64,000 nt of DNA, from positions 1,674,001 through 1,738,000 of the forward strand of contig NC_090134.1 of NCBI RefSeq assembly GCF_040581485.1, given 5' to 3'. The stretch comes from Linepithema humile. Lineage: Eukaryota > Arthropoda > Insecta > Hymenoptera > Formicidae. Positions 1 to 13,520 of the stretch are shown piece by piece; positions within the stretch are counted from its first letter, which is position 1, and every line of letters starts with the position of its first letter. The position numbers were made by a program, and so were the translations under genes. A model generated the notes under the pieces. That model saw only the letters and a list, made by a program, of their open reading frames with translations. It was not told the origin of the DNA and did no database searches.

Positions 1-2917
1 ATTTTGTTTTGTGTTTTTGTACTTTGTTTGCAAAACATAAATCAAATATATCAACTCTCCGTTATTTTAGGACATTTTTCAACCAAAAATTTTGTCGACG
101 AAACTCGCGGAAAAAAGGTTTTGTTTGGAGAAACAAAGAGTCCTGCTTTAACACGATATTTATATATTGGTAAATGAATTTTTTATATATTTCTTTCATA
201 TTAAATGTGTCAGACTTTATGTAGGTCAAATTGTATCAAAAACCTAAGGGACGTTTGTAAGAGATCTTCGCTAGTCGCATCTTATCTATTCGTCGTTTTC
301 CTACGCCACTTTTCACGGTGTACAAACAATCTTGGCGCAAAATTACCCCCGTCGTCTTTACGGGCTCACTGCTTCGGGGTAGATCAAGAGGGCAAAGTCA
401 CTCGCGCGCAAAATGAAAATCGGCTGGGAAAGGAGCTTGCGACCCTTGCAAGTCGTAGGCTCACGAGCGCGCAAAACTCGCAAGAGTAGGGCCTCTCGCC
501 CTACAACGCCGACGAGCTTAATAAGCTGCGAGGCTTAATTTCGTTCGACGTTGTGCGCGCTACATATCCGTCGCTCAACGCCACGGAACCGTATAATTCC
601 TTTAGTTTCGCAGGATATGTTACTTGCGCATGAATACGCTTAAAGTGGCGCGTACAGAAATAATAACTGCAGTACAGAAATAGCTATTTGAAGGAAAGAA
701 ATGTAATAGCAAGACAGATTTTGTTAAAGCGTAGCGAGTGAAAACTACGCGTTGTACATTATTTTTAATTATCGTACAATGTTTTAAAATCTACAAAACA
801 TCGCCAAATTGCAAACCAATCAAGAATAAAATTAATGTAAAAATATTTTTAACAATATTCAAAGCATGGTTTACAGCGCTTGAGAAAAGTTTGCACTTAA
901 TTAGTTCAAACGCAAAAATTTTTTTGTCTTCTATAATTAACCCACAATTGCATGAGCGTTATTTGGATTATTAACTGCTCATCTAGTTCCGAGCAAATGC
1001 ACACCTTCGAGCGTAATCTGATATCCTTTCCGAGAGCCGTAAATGTTTATACCGATTTTACTGGCTCGGCGGGGGAGCACCCTCTTCGTTAACGCATTAA
1101 TTAACGCCTCTGCCGACGACACTGCGACGGCACTGGAACGGCTGTAAAGACTTCGTTACCGCCGTGCTATCGGGCTCTCCTTCTAACATTGAATTCCGCG
1201 TCACTTAACGCCGTGACTCCATCTGGATTATACGCGAGACGTTTCTCCGCGCGGAGAATATCTTAGCTGCGACGAATGTCGAAGATTAGCGAACGAGGAG
1301 AATTTTCTTATGGAAATCGGCGCGATTATAATAAACTTATCGCAATTATAATCGAGATCGGATAAGAAACTTTGTCCGATCGCGCAGCCGCGTCGCGGTC
1401 GCAAATTAATCGGACGAGTCGCACGGGTCGTGAGAAATCGTGAGAAAAGATAATAAGATTATCTCGACTGGCGTGAATTGTCGGAGTCGAATTTTGTGTA
1501 TATTTACGGTATGCGATAAACGCGTTGAATGCGATAAACGATTATATCGACGGAGATTGTATTTTTCTGGATGCTAAAACATTAGACCGAAATTAACTTG
1601 TATAAATTACAGTGGGATGTTTATACTTGCCAGTGATAAGCATCGGCATTATTACCGCATACTTTCACAAATATTTAACAAGAAAACATTCTCTTCTGGT
1701 ATAGAGTGTCTGCTTTCTGGAAAATCTGGAATTCTCAGGGAATTCTATTAGAACTCTGCGAATTTTTGTTGAAAATATTGAATCTTGTGCTCTTTTTCTG
1801 CTTTGATCGGCCGATTAGCCTTTCATATTTTGAATTTTATATTTGAAATTGTGTGGCTTTTTTCAAAATTTTTCATGAATATTGAAAATGAAAAACAACG
1901 AGAAGCTTGTTGTAACAACGAACAAATTTATCTTAATTTTACAAGTAAAATATCACATATAAAGCTTCATTTTTGAAATTTGATAAAAAAGCATCCGGAA
2001 AATGAAGGTATTATTTCCCATAGTTTGAGTTCTGCAATAACAATTAACAATTATATTGCAAAGAAGTGCGTAAGAGCAATATGCACTTGCAACCGCATTT
2101 GAGACTGTACACAATCGTGGAAAACTATTAAACTAGTCCATTTCGAGATTCATGCCAGCGGTGTGTTTTGCGACAGCGCGTTAGAATGATTAATGTCGTG
2201 GTCTTAAAAGCGGCAAGGAGGCGTCATTGTTGCCGCTGTCGACTAATAGATACAAATGTACGCATTATGCGCCAGGACGTAATTACCGTTTAAGCCGCGC
2301 GGGGCCCGGCCCGAGTCGCGAACTGGTCCCTCCGCCTTTACCTATGTAACCACCATCACCCTGGCGTATTGTCCCAGCGCTCTGGAAAACGCTCAGGTTT
2401 ATTTAGCACCGTCAGAAACGGCTTAAGCCCTCTGTCCACATTTTCCGGCTGTTAACCGGCATCCTAATAAAGTCTCGGTTTCTTCTCACCTTCTTCATTT
2501 CCCCCTCCGTCTCGTTTCTTTTTTTCGCCGAGTAAGCCGAAAATTCTATCGTGGGAAAAACTCGCTTCTGTCACGTGAAGCTCCCTGTGCACAAACCACC
2601 GCGGTTTCTCGTGTCAATTTAACACTTGCCGATGAGCGGATACTTAAATTTTCTCACTTTGCGTCGCGATCGCGTCATTTTCGATTTCTAACGCGATTCT
2701 TACGCGCGTATATGGAGAAAAAGGGCGAAGAAAGGTGGGGAAGGGTCGCGCAAATTCGCCGTCTCTCTTAGTCGACGTCAGTTATTCATAGAGAATATAT
2801 TACGCGGCACTCGGCTTTGATCTGGACCAGACCTCGGATTATGCGAGCCTCTCCGCACTTACAATTAGACGCGAACCGTATTCGTGGACCCTTGGTCCAA
2901 TGGTGATGTGCGAGAAC

Positions 2918-2957
<40 letters not shown>

Positions 2958-5410
2958 ATGCATGCACGCGCGGAAGCCTAACCGGGCAAAGTGCATTACT
3001 CATATAGAATAATATACGAGCATTACTTATATAGAGTAATATACTGGTTATCAGAAATTCGCGAAGAAGCTTAGGGAGGCCTTATACTCGAAACAGAGGA
3101 TGTAAGCTGTAGAATTATTGCTATGGCTTTCCGCGCTGGTCAAATGCATACCGTACATACTGATGAAACAGTCGTAACGCAGTTCTTTATCGCAACCGCG
3201 TGTGTTAAAATGTATTTCTGATATAATATAATTAACGGTAGTATAAAATAAATGAATGACTAACAGCGTAGTGAATAAAACTTATAACAATCCGCATTCC
3301 GATCTTTATTGCAATTTAGCAAGGACTTGTATGATCTAATTAAAAACTCGTTCGAGAATCTTGGCGAAAGAGAATCCTCGATGCGAAACCGCGAGATCGT
3401 CACGGCGCCCACAAGTCTGACCAGTTGGTTGTATTTACTACTGAGGCAAACTTGCGGATCTATTAGTGGCTCAGTACAGTGAAACTTTCGCGTGTTTCCT
3501 GATTTTCTCTTTCTCCTCGCAATTTTTCCTCTTGCAACAAGATTTTTACGATAACAGATCAATAGCATTGTGTGTGCATAGAATCTATTGTTTTTTTACT
3601 TATTTGAACCACGTGAAATCCTTCATAGGTAGATACGCGTCATTGTTACGTTGCTCCAGTTGATTAATCGCGGAATTATTAGCAATTGGAATAATTATTT
3701 GCATAAAGTCTTCTGGCAATTGTTATCGCGATTTGAAACGTAATAATAACTCGACGGAGCAGATTCTTTCCGCAAAAGGACTTTGTTATTACTAAAGAAT
3801 GTTTTATTGTTATCGAAGAATGTTGCTAAATACTATATTAAGATTGATAGTGAATAATATCTCGTTTGATTTGCTGGATTGATTTAGTGCCAAATATAAT
3901 CTAATTTTGGATCTTATTTTTCTGAAGTGACACGAGAAGATTTTTGGAATTAGGAAGCCTGGTTTTGCGCTAACTTTCTGGCAGCCTGACAGTGTCTTAT
4001 CACTCTCAAATGTCTCTGACAATCCATTCTGCCGACTAAAATTAAATGAAACTTATTCTTACGTTCGTCGCTCTCGATTTTTTGCGAGTGAATGTCTCTC
4101 ATGTTTCTCTCGTGACGTGCGAAGTCGACATCTCGTGACAAACTTGGGCGAATTTTTATATCGATTGTTTCCAAATTAGCATACAAGCTTCACGTTGAAC
4201 GTGCATTTCTGCGATTAAAATAGACACGTCGCATTAATTTGTGCTTGCGTCTTATCTCAATTTATTGGTCCCGAAATGTATGTTTATCTTACTTTCCACA
4301 TAAATGGCTCAACTCAGACGTAATCGACGATGTTATTCTCAGAGATGAAAACATACCGCCGTTACAGGCGGACGTTTCAGTGATTTTAGTCTGTCGCTGT
4401 AGGGAAACGTGGAACGAGGAAGAACGTTTAAGCACCGCGGAAAATTCAATTTGGAAAAGCGATCCGGTCTTGCGTATCTCGGCTTCAATTTACCAGTCTC
4501 GAAAGGATCATGCTCCCGTTATGGATACTGCGGATTCGACGTGAACTCCATATCGCGTTGCCAATAGAAACCAGAAACCGTATCAACCCTCGGGGCTGAT
4601 AGAGCGCCGTTTTGCCGTAGCGGAGGCAAGTTTATTTCCGCATGTCGGCTTCTTAATTTAGAACGATCCATTTCCGAGAACGCCACGGAGCGTATGCTGA
4701 TGAAATTGTTTCTTAGCCGACGAAAACGCGTACGAGGCACTGTTTTCACGTGACATTGAACAACGGGTGTCGACGCGGGTGTACGTACACTAGGAATAAT
4801 TCTGCTCTCGGCGATTGTACGAGATGTCTCCCGGCGAATAATTTTATTTGTCTTCAATCTTTCGGAGTATTTAAAGGCAACTGTGTTATCGTTATCGTGT
4901 TAATTGCGACACGAGTTTCCGTATTTATTTTTATCGCGCTGCTAATTAATCTTCGTACTTCAGCAACATTATTATGAAACTACTCAAGTCTGTGTGAACG
5001 GAGAAGTATAATAGTGTAATCGAGTAAGAGTTATATAAGCACGAAGCCATTTACTTATCTGGCCATTGTGCTGTTCTTTCAATGTATTCATCCTTTGTGA
5101 GAAGTTCTCCTTCACGATTAACGATATCGATTGAACTTCTCCTGGCCCGAGGAGCAGACCGTCAATCGATACATATTATATGACGTCGCGTTGGAATAGT
5201 GATTCTGCATTTTTGAAATAATCTCCTTTGCACACCGAACTACAGTCCTTTGAAATAATCTCGTGAAATTTTATCGTGTCTTTCATCCGTACAATGCTTA
5301 TTAGCATTGTGTGAGGCATTGAAGAGTGCAATGTGATGAAAATTTAATTTTCGGTAACTATTGTATTTTCGCTCTAACGCAATATCGTGCGCGATTATTA
5401 CAATACAATC
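1..5410. other. Spacer without a recognisable gene
   Basis: AT-rich DNA with more CpG-rich patches at about 300-650 and 1050-1450. Only short open frames are present on either strand and none shows a domain. Apart from the TG repeat at 2921-2956, nothing structured was seen. Confidence 0.6.
2921..2956. repeat. (TG)18 microsatellite
   Basis: Thirty-six bases of perfect TG followed by CATGCATGCACGCGCG, an alternating purine-pyrimidine stretch. Confidence 0.98.
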
Positions 5411-5598
5411 TAAAAAGAACGGAATTGGCATTTTTTTATTAAATTTATTTCAATAAAAAAAATACACATAGATAGATAAAATATAATAGCTGATGTGGTT
5501 GCGTACTGCATTTTTAGTTAGTATATGCATGTGTAGTTTTCTTTTTATAGATTTATTGAAATAAATTTGATAAAACAGTATATCGGCCGTTCTTTTTA
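5411..5598. mobile_element. Short inverted-repeat (MITE-like) element, 188 bp
   Basis: The ends read TAAAAAGAACGG inward from both sides. The arms share AAATTTATTTCAATA and a terminal TACACAT/ATGTGTA block, so about 60-70 bp on each side can pair. No open frame of note. The flanks show no convincing target duplication. Confidence 0.7.
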
Positions 5599-8500
5599 AA
5601 CATATTGTATGCATTTAAATAATATGCTTTTACAAGGATAAAATATAAAAGGAAAGAGAGCTTTTTATCAAGCGCTTCATTTATAACAGCACGGTCAGAT
5701 TCAGTATCGCAAGTAACATAGTTGAAAATTAATACAATACAATAATTAGATATTGATTGGAACGATCCTGGAAAACGTTACTATAATCTCAAAGTAAGTT
5801 TGCTCAACATACAGGATTACGGATCACGAATGTTTAAATAAGCTCAGTTTTGCCGTGCTATGCCGCGGATAACTTCTGCTTCAAGTTTGAATGTCACACC
5901 CAATGGGAATGTTAGAATATGCCGTTTGCTTTTCAACGTAGAGGCGTAGGGAGTTCCCAGCTGAGCTTATTTCATTCCATCGGCGCTGAACAAAGTTCCA
6001 GATAACGCTGTAAGTTAGCTGGATCAGACTCGCGCTCGCAATCAAGCTGTCAACCGGAATCGTACCAAAGCCGACAAGCAATGTCCATAGCGTCTCTCTA
6101 TAGCGTATAGCCAATCAGCGTCGCGATATCCGTCATCGCGATACAAAGGGAATCGCAAAGTACACCGGCATTGCGCCCTGATTTGGCGTTACTGGAATGC
6201 TATTACGGTCTGTTCACCGAGACTCGGAAAGTGTAAATGTGGTACATACGGTAACTTACAGCATAATCCCGCTTTGCAATATTGCGTATAATTACAGGCG
6301 CAATCCAATTATTAACGTGCTTTTTACATCTAATTATTAATTTCAACATTAATGCACTTTAAGCTTGTCGATAGAACTTTGTTAACCACACAATAACGTA
6401 CAATCAAACTTTCAAAGAAATAGGAAAATAAAATTTAAAAATTACAAGAAAAAAATACACAAATTTCACATGCACGTCCCGGATCAATCGTTCGTCTGAG
6501 ACACTTTGTATATAATAACATTCATGTATAGTGATTTAACAAAACACAAGTTGTTCGAAAAGACACAAGCTTGAAGACGTTACGACACGTTTTATAATTT
6601 GTGCACCAAAATCAACATTGTCGCGCTCGTTTATTTTCGCAACCGCAACAAGAATGTATTCATTTTTACAAGACCGGCTGAAAATGTCATACACATCACT
6701 ATTTTTCTCGGTAAATATTACTTTGATGCGGCTTTTCAAACCAGTATCCATCGCGCGTTTAATTACAAACGAAATACAACCGCCGACAGAACGAGATTTT
6801 GATGGACATTTCAGGCCGGCATATTGTTGCGGAATAATAATATTCAAATGCAGTAGAAAGAGAGGCGGAATGGCGGCGTTTGAAGTACATGCCTTGTTAA
6901 TGAATTGCGTAATTAGGTGCACGGCAGGAACGGTAGAAATTCGGTTTCGCGCAAATGTTGGCCGGCGCGATATATTCAGGGTGTTCCACGTTAAATCTAC
7001 ACTCGGGATTGTTGCTCTTTGTTCCGGATACTAATAGCCTCATTGATGCGGACGTAGTCAAAGTAGTTATCGTGCAGTGGGCATTAAATATTTAATGCGT
7101 GACCTCTGACCTCGTCCGCCTTGGTTGCGCTACCGCGACTTGCGGCAAATAAAAGCCGGCGTTTCGGGGATCCTCCGTCCAATTACGATTCCGAGATTCG
7201 CTTAGCTCACGAATCGCGAAAAAAAAGCTCACGAATCTGAAAGTTAAAGTGCCCTCTCGCAGAGATTGGAACATCAGACGATTAAGTTTTATTTCTCGTG
7301 CGGCACATCTCCCGACGGCGGAGAGGCAAAGCCGACTCCGCCGCGCGCGCGGTTTATTCCATACTCCGCTCCGCGATCTTCATTTTTCAGTCATGACCGT
7401 AAAAGACACGCAGTAAAGCTGCAAGGAGGATTATGGAAAACTTGCTGAAACTCGGCCACTTCCCGTGATTGCGGCCATTGTTGACGTGCTTTTTTACGAC
7501 TTGGTTGGGTTATTTATGTCCGCGCGAGTTGCCGGCTATTTCTCCTCTTATCCTCTTGCTTTACGCCCAAAGAGAACGCAGGTGTAAGCCCGCCGGAAGT
7601 TTTCATTTTTCAATCTCCCCGGCGCTAAAGCACTTCATTATTTTGGGGTGCGCGCATACGGCGCGGCTTTTCTCAGTTACGTCGAATGCGTGTACACGCG
7701 AGAGATTACGCGGCTTTTACCCCGAATACAACATTCGGATTCGCTCGCAATGCAAATTGTCAACGGCGTACGTTTATTCGCGACGATGACGGAACAATTC
7801 TAATCGGTTAATTGACCTGATGCACACGCCAAGCCCCACGGTCTCGCCAAACCGCGTTCGCATAACGCCGCGCTGATACGCTCTTATGCGCTCGTTTGTG
7901 CGCCGTCCGCTCGGAAAGCTTTGACGCTCGCCTCTCCCGCCCGTCGTTTCATTCCGCTGCCTTCGGAACGGCGCCGCCTTTGTCGTACCGCGCCCACGCA
8001 CCGTTTAATTACGGACTTAGAGAATGTGTGCACGCTCTCTCGTCTCGTTCGCCACTTTGTCCGCCGTTCTTCCGCGGCGATCACGGTTCCGACAACTATA
8101 AATTGATCGGCCTTGTGAATACCTTGTTTGAGCCATTTAAAATTTAAAATCTGACAATTAGCAAAGAATATAGGTTAATAGTATGGATTTACAGAAGGAT
8201 ATTTAGGCTTCTTCGATGAACAAAATAGAAAAATTTATCAGTCTGATCAGTTTTTCGCCAAGTTTTTAGAAATGAACGACAAATGAGTTTAAAAGCTTTC
8301 GCATTGTATATTTCGCGTTAGTCCTATAAACGTACCGCTGGCTTACCGTGGGTCACGGTACCTCGCGGGGCTTGTTGTACTTCGGAAAGGCACTGCAGAG
8401 CAAAAATATCACGATCCTTTGGTGGCGGGAAGTAGTTTTTGCAGTGGAGAAGCGCGACGATCACCGAACACGGGACTTTTTGCCGGCATCGCGCAACGCG

Positions 8501-10670
8501 GCGGAACTTGCGCCCGGTAGAGAATATTAACGCGGAGCTTTGTCAGAAAAGCCGCTCGCGGTCGCCGGCGACGGCGACGGCAAAGGGAGGCCTGGACACG
8601 GGAGAAAGAGCGTCCCAGACGCGAAGCGTGTGCAGGCCAGGAATAATAGCAGCGTCCTCGGTGGTTTCGGACGGCTGCGGTTTCCTCTGCAGTTCGCAAG
8701 CCCCCGCTTTAGCCTTGCGGTCGCACCTGTCGATTTCGCCCAACGAAAAGCTACCTGGTGACCGCATCACCTTTTAGCGCTCCGTTCCACCGAGTTGCTG
8801 GCGACTTAGTTTGACGATGTTCGTTCGGCGCCCGGTAACTTCGAGACGCCGAGCCTTCGTGGTTTTCTTCAGAGACAGGTCGGGGACAGAAGCGACGTTT
8901 CCAGCAGCGAGGTAGTGAAAAGTTCCGCGGGCGCGCGGAATAAAAGCGAGATCGGGACGAAATTATTGCGGTGGGATTCCTGCGATGAGCGTACGGCATT
9001 TTTATATCATGTAAAATTAATAACATTAACTAAAATTTCCAACCGGCAGTTTACAAAATGTTATTATCCCGCGGATGGTTTAACTTAAGTGCACGATAAG
9101 TGGAGGGTAAATCATATTTTAACCCTTTATGGAGCAAAAAATCAAGATCGGTTTGGAATAAAGTATATCAAATTATATTTTACTGCGGATGTTATGTAAA
9201 ACGTGTGTTTTCTTATTATTTTTTTATATTTTTATTATTTTTTATTTCGACAGAGAGAAGAACTGAAAAATTTAGAATTCTCTCTCCACTAAGGGCTTGT
9301 TCATTAACCAACTATAATAATGACGCGAGGATCCTTTATTCCAGACATGGTAAAGCCAACTTTCAATCTTCGGAAAGATAAGCGATAGTAAGAAAAGCGA
9401 AGTAGGGCTGCGTCTCGAGGAAGGAAACGGCAGAGAATGGAACGGTCGCGTGCATCGCCGTCTCTCGCGAAGAGACGTTTCTCGCTCGAACGGGACAAGA
9501 AATAGGGGCCCCGCTAATTGTTGGAATAATGAACAAAGTTCCTACCACCCCCGTCGTGCCGCTTCTCTTTGCAGTTATTCCAGTCGCGTATACACGCGCA
9601 CCTGTTCGCGTCGTTATAGCGGCGGGTTCTTCGTCGTTATCGCCGTAATCCTTCGATGCTGCCTTTCATAGCTCGCTGAGGCTTTTGTCCTTTCAGGGAA
9701 ATCCGAAAGATCCACTTTGCATCGCGGAGGCTGCTCCTTATTGTTAGTCGCGGCTTACAAGTTGCGGAGCGTTAACAAGCCGAGCTCCTGAAGCGGAGGC
9801 AGTTAACATCGGCAAACTGGCTGCGAGCGCGCTTTCATATCGTTCGATCGTTACGATTTGTTATCATGACCGCAATGCTGTAGTAGTCGGTGCGACAAAA
9901 ACTACACGGGGAAAATTTTATATCAAAAATTACTATAATGTGGCTGCGGACCATCAAGGAATTAAACGTTGTAGCCATTATTTTAAAAACAATAAAGCAA
10001 CGTAATTTTTACTTTCGTAGCACTTTCTCGTAGTAAACATTTTTATGTTACAAAGCAAAAACTTGTTGGACAAAAGTTAGTATTGCAAAGAAAAGTAATA
10101 AATTTTTACTGCATACTATAATAAAAATTAATTCTTTCCACTTTAAAATATGGCTTAAGCGCCGGTTTCGCAGAAATTACTTCATGTGATAAAAAGCGGT
10201 GTTGCCGTAATAAAAGTCGAAATTACGTAAACATTTCAAATTCAGTAATTTGTTGTCGAAGACTCAAGGAGAAAGCGGTAGGCGTTGCTTGCAATGATCG
10301 GTCGAAACGCGCAGATCTTCGAACATGTAACAATTGAACGCTGCAGCCAAAGCCAGAAGTGTACATACATGTGACCTCCTTGAGCTCAGTCATTGAGGAA
10401 ATGCGCACACAGAGCCGCATATATGTGGCACATGTACATAGCTCTCGATTGTGTGCGTATTTCCTGCATGACCAATGACGGTAGAAATAAGACGTGGACT
10501 TAGACGCACATAATCGAGAACCACGTATATGCGCAGAACGTTTCGGATTGCATGCGTTTAGTCCTATAAGGTCACGATGGTACATCGATAATACAAAAAA
10601 TAGTAAAATGCGATTCAAAATTGTATTATATAAATTAATATAAAATTTTGCGATCGTGTGACAAATATAC
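5599..10670. other. Spacer without a recognisable gene; CpG-rich at 7.1-9.6 kb
   Basis: AT-rich at both ends and CpG-rich from about 7,100 to 9,650, where overlapping open frames occur on both strands because stops are scarce. None has a recognisable motif or coherent splice structure. The 149-codon minus-strand frame at 10223-10672 also shows no domain. Confidence 0.55.
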
Positions 10671-10956
10671 AATCGTGAAATTTTATTATGAGCTAATAAA
10701 AACCGAGCACTGTTGACGGCGCGAAATTAATTTTGTGCGTTCAGGACTCTATTTAAAATTTATCTGAATAAACATTATGTTTTCGTTCACTTTTTTATCC
10801 AAATTAAAAACGGAGACAAATGTCGACGGATCCAAATGATGAGTTTAAATAATGTTTATTAAGATAAATTTGAAATAAAATTTTGAATTCGTAAAATAAA
10901 TTTCGCACCGTCAATTGCGTTTGGCTTTTATTAGCTTATGATATAATTTCATGATT
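10671..10956. mobile_element. Palindromic foldback/MITE-like element, 286 bp
   Basis: Two arms of about 106 bp (10671-10778 and 10851-10956) pair as inverted repeats at roughly three quarters identity by eye. Shared landmarks are AGCTAATAAAA, TTGACGG-GCGAAATT and AATAAACATTAT. The central loop is about 72 bp. No coding capacity and no clear target duplication. Likely a non-autonomous DNA transposon. Confidence 0.8.
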
Positions 10957-11462
10957 AGATATCAAAGGAGAGAGAATTTTTTAAAATTTGTTTCAATTAT
11001 CAAGATAGATGGTGTAGGTTCAATTAATTTCTTTCAATTAGCGTGATATGTTAAATGCAAATAGAAAAGATATATTTATAAACCGTATTATTTGCTTCAT
11101 AACTTCTCTATCCGCAGACATAACGAAAAGAAATGATTCGCGCTGCACTCCCTAACACATGCAACCCTGTTCCATCTTCATGTGTCTCTGCGCTCGGTAC
11201 TTCGCATACGTTTGCTCGAATTTGTCTTCATCTTAGAATTGCAAGCAACCATCGCGCAATTGCGAGGCACTCCCGCGCGATGTATTCGCTCAGCATGGAA
11301 ACTCCGGAGGCTAATGTTGCTCTTGTTACACGGCTGCCGTTCGTGCGTATTTCTGCGGAGACGAAAGATCGTTTCAATTATTCAGCGTCTGATGCATATC
11401 GAGGTGGTTCGCGTCGCGGTAGATAGTACTGCGATGTAGATACCAGCGTGACTTCCTAGCAA

Positions 11463-11481
11463 TCTCTCTCTCTCTCTCTCT
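11463..11481. repeat. (TC)n microsatellite
   Basis: Nineteen bases of perfect TC repeat. Confidence 0.95.
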
Positions 11482-13497
11482 ATGAAGTTTTACACATTCA
11501 AACAAGCGGAAAACTTTACGACCGTGATGTATGCAACTTATGTCACCTAACATGAATTGTCATGCATCTTTTCAAACATCTTTTTAACGTGAAGATTATC
11601 TTATCCGAATATAATAATTTTAAGTAAGGACGATGATTGGTCAACAAGTTCCATTTACTTGATTGATTATTATTTATGTCTTCTTATCAACATAGCGTGT
11701 GCAAAGTTTCGCCGGAAAGGTTTGCTTTGAAGTGCAACGACTTTTTTGGTAAACAGTGTTTTTTGACTTGTTTAGGAATTACTGTTCTTACTATTTATAT
11801 TTTACGCAGTAGCACATTTGGGAGGATTGTAAATATTCTAAACTGGATTTTAATACCATCGCAAATATAACTAACATCTCGAATTTCTCGTGTTTTTTAT
11901 TAAAAAGCTTTTAACGCGATGTTTTTGTAATTATTTTGTGCAAATGTACCCACTAGAGCATTCTCCCGCTCTTTCCACGCGTCGGCTATGTTCTTTGGCG
12001 GGTTTTAAAAGCCTGTGTTCTCTTGCAGAGCGGCACTTTTTCCAGCGCTTTTTCTCGCGTCGAATAAGAAAATACGCGGAAACGAGTATCGAGAGCTCGC
12101 GAAAAGCCACGGGCTAGGAGAGGAATTCATCGGTCGTGACATGTACTACTGAAAAATCGATTGTCCCTCTCTTCCCGCGCGATCCGCCCGACCGCTCTCG
12201 CCCCGCTTCTCGCCGACGAGGTGGGTTACCCCTCGCGGTGAAAGCCGCGGACAAAAAAGGCGCGACAATTAACCTCTCTTCCGCATCGAGTGACCGAGAA
12301 CGTAGCGTAGCGCGAAATACACGTACGTCGGCGTACATTGAAGGGTCGGCAGGGGGGTGGAAGGGAAGGGGCTGATAGCGAAGAGAGAAAGCGGGCGAAA
12401 TAGAGGAAGAGAGAGAAAAAAAAAAAAAAAATACAGCGAGGGTGGGAAATAGGCGGGTGACTTGCGCGGAGAGTATGGGTTGGATTGCATCGCCGGAGGC
12501 TTCCGCAGCTTCGCTCGCCTCTCGATACATGACATGTAAATTCGTGCCGCGGCGAAGTCCTCCTTTTTTATTCTGCATGCTCGCGTCCTTTCACCGAACC
12601 TTCCTCGTGTTTTATATCCCCGTCGTTGCACTCGTCCATGGAAGGGCGACCGATACTCGTGAATGCGCTACGTGACTCTTGTCTCGCAGCGAAACAAAGC
12701 TTAAACAGCGATCGCTGTATAGCTTTTGTTGTGTATTCGTTTGTGGGTATGTGTGTTTTGGTCTTTCGGCTTCTAAAAGCATACGCGTACCGACCAAACT
12801 CGTGGAATGTCGCAAGAATTGTTTAACAATCGGCTTTGTGCATCGATTTACTTTTTCCCGACACGATTTCGAGGTAACAGAAATAATCACTGACAAGGAC
12901 GATAATTGCACAGAAAAAAAATAAGGTCGCATCAACAGCACTCGTCTAAAATTGCATCTTGTTAATTCAACATGAGTATTAATAAAATAAATATGATATG
13001 CTCTTGTTTCAATTGATATCGTTGTTGAATTAACCAGATTTATTCCAATCGAACAAATGCTTCGTGCAATATTACTTTTTTTACATATAGAATTTTTTAT
13101 GGAAAATAAATAATGTGGATATGCTATGTGTTTACACGAGCAAAATACTAACAGCGTAATAATTTTCAATTATAAAATTAAATTTCAGTTAATAATCACA
13201 ATGCAATATGAAGCAAACAATTTACCGGCGTATCGCGGAACAATCAATGGGTCGCATATCCGAAAATTTTTCCCGCGAAGCTGTAATCTTACTTTATCGT
13301 TCGTGCGAGATCTAAATTCCCTTCCTACTCATACGGGAAACGAGCGAGCAATTCTCGTTTCTTAGGGTCGTGGTTTTCGAGGTCGCGAGGAGGCGAGGCG
13401 TGAGATCTTAAGGCGGAATTAGAGGTAGCGAGATTAGAAGGTTGCCCGGGATATTCGCGGGGCTGCAGAACGGCGCCCGTCATCGTACATATCCACC

Positions 13498-13520
13498 CTC
13501 TCTCTCTCTCTCTCTCTCTC
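13498..13520. repeat. (CT)n microsatellite
   Basis: Twenty-three bases of perfect CT repeat in a CpG-rich stretch. Confidence 0.95.

Noticed and set aside
10223..10672. 149-codon minus-strand frame ending at the edge of the palindromic element
   Set aside because: No domain, and the start lies at the border of the foldback element; no evidence of expression signals.
12612..13169. 185-codon minus-strand open frame
   Set aside because: No recognisable motif, patchy composition, and it crosses from CpG-rich into AT-rich DNA without a change in reading pattern; probably chance.
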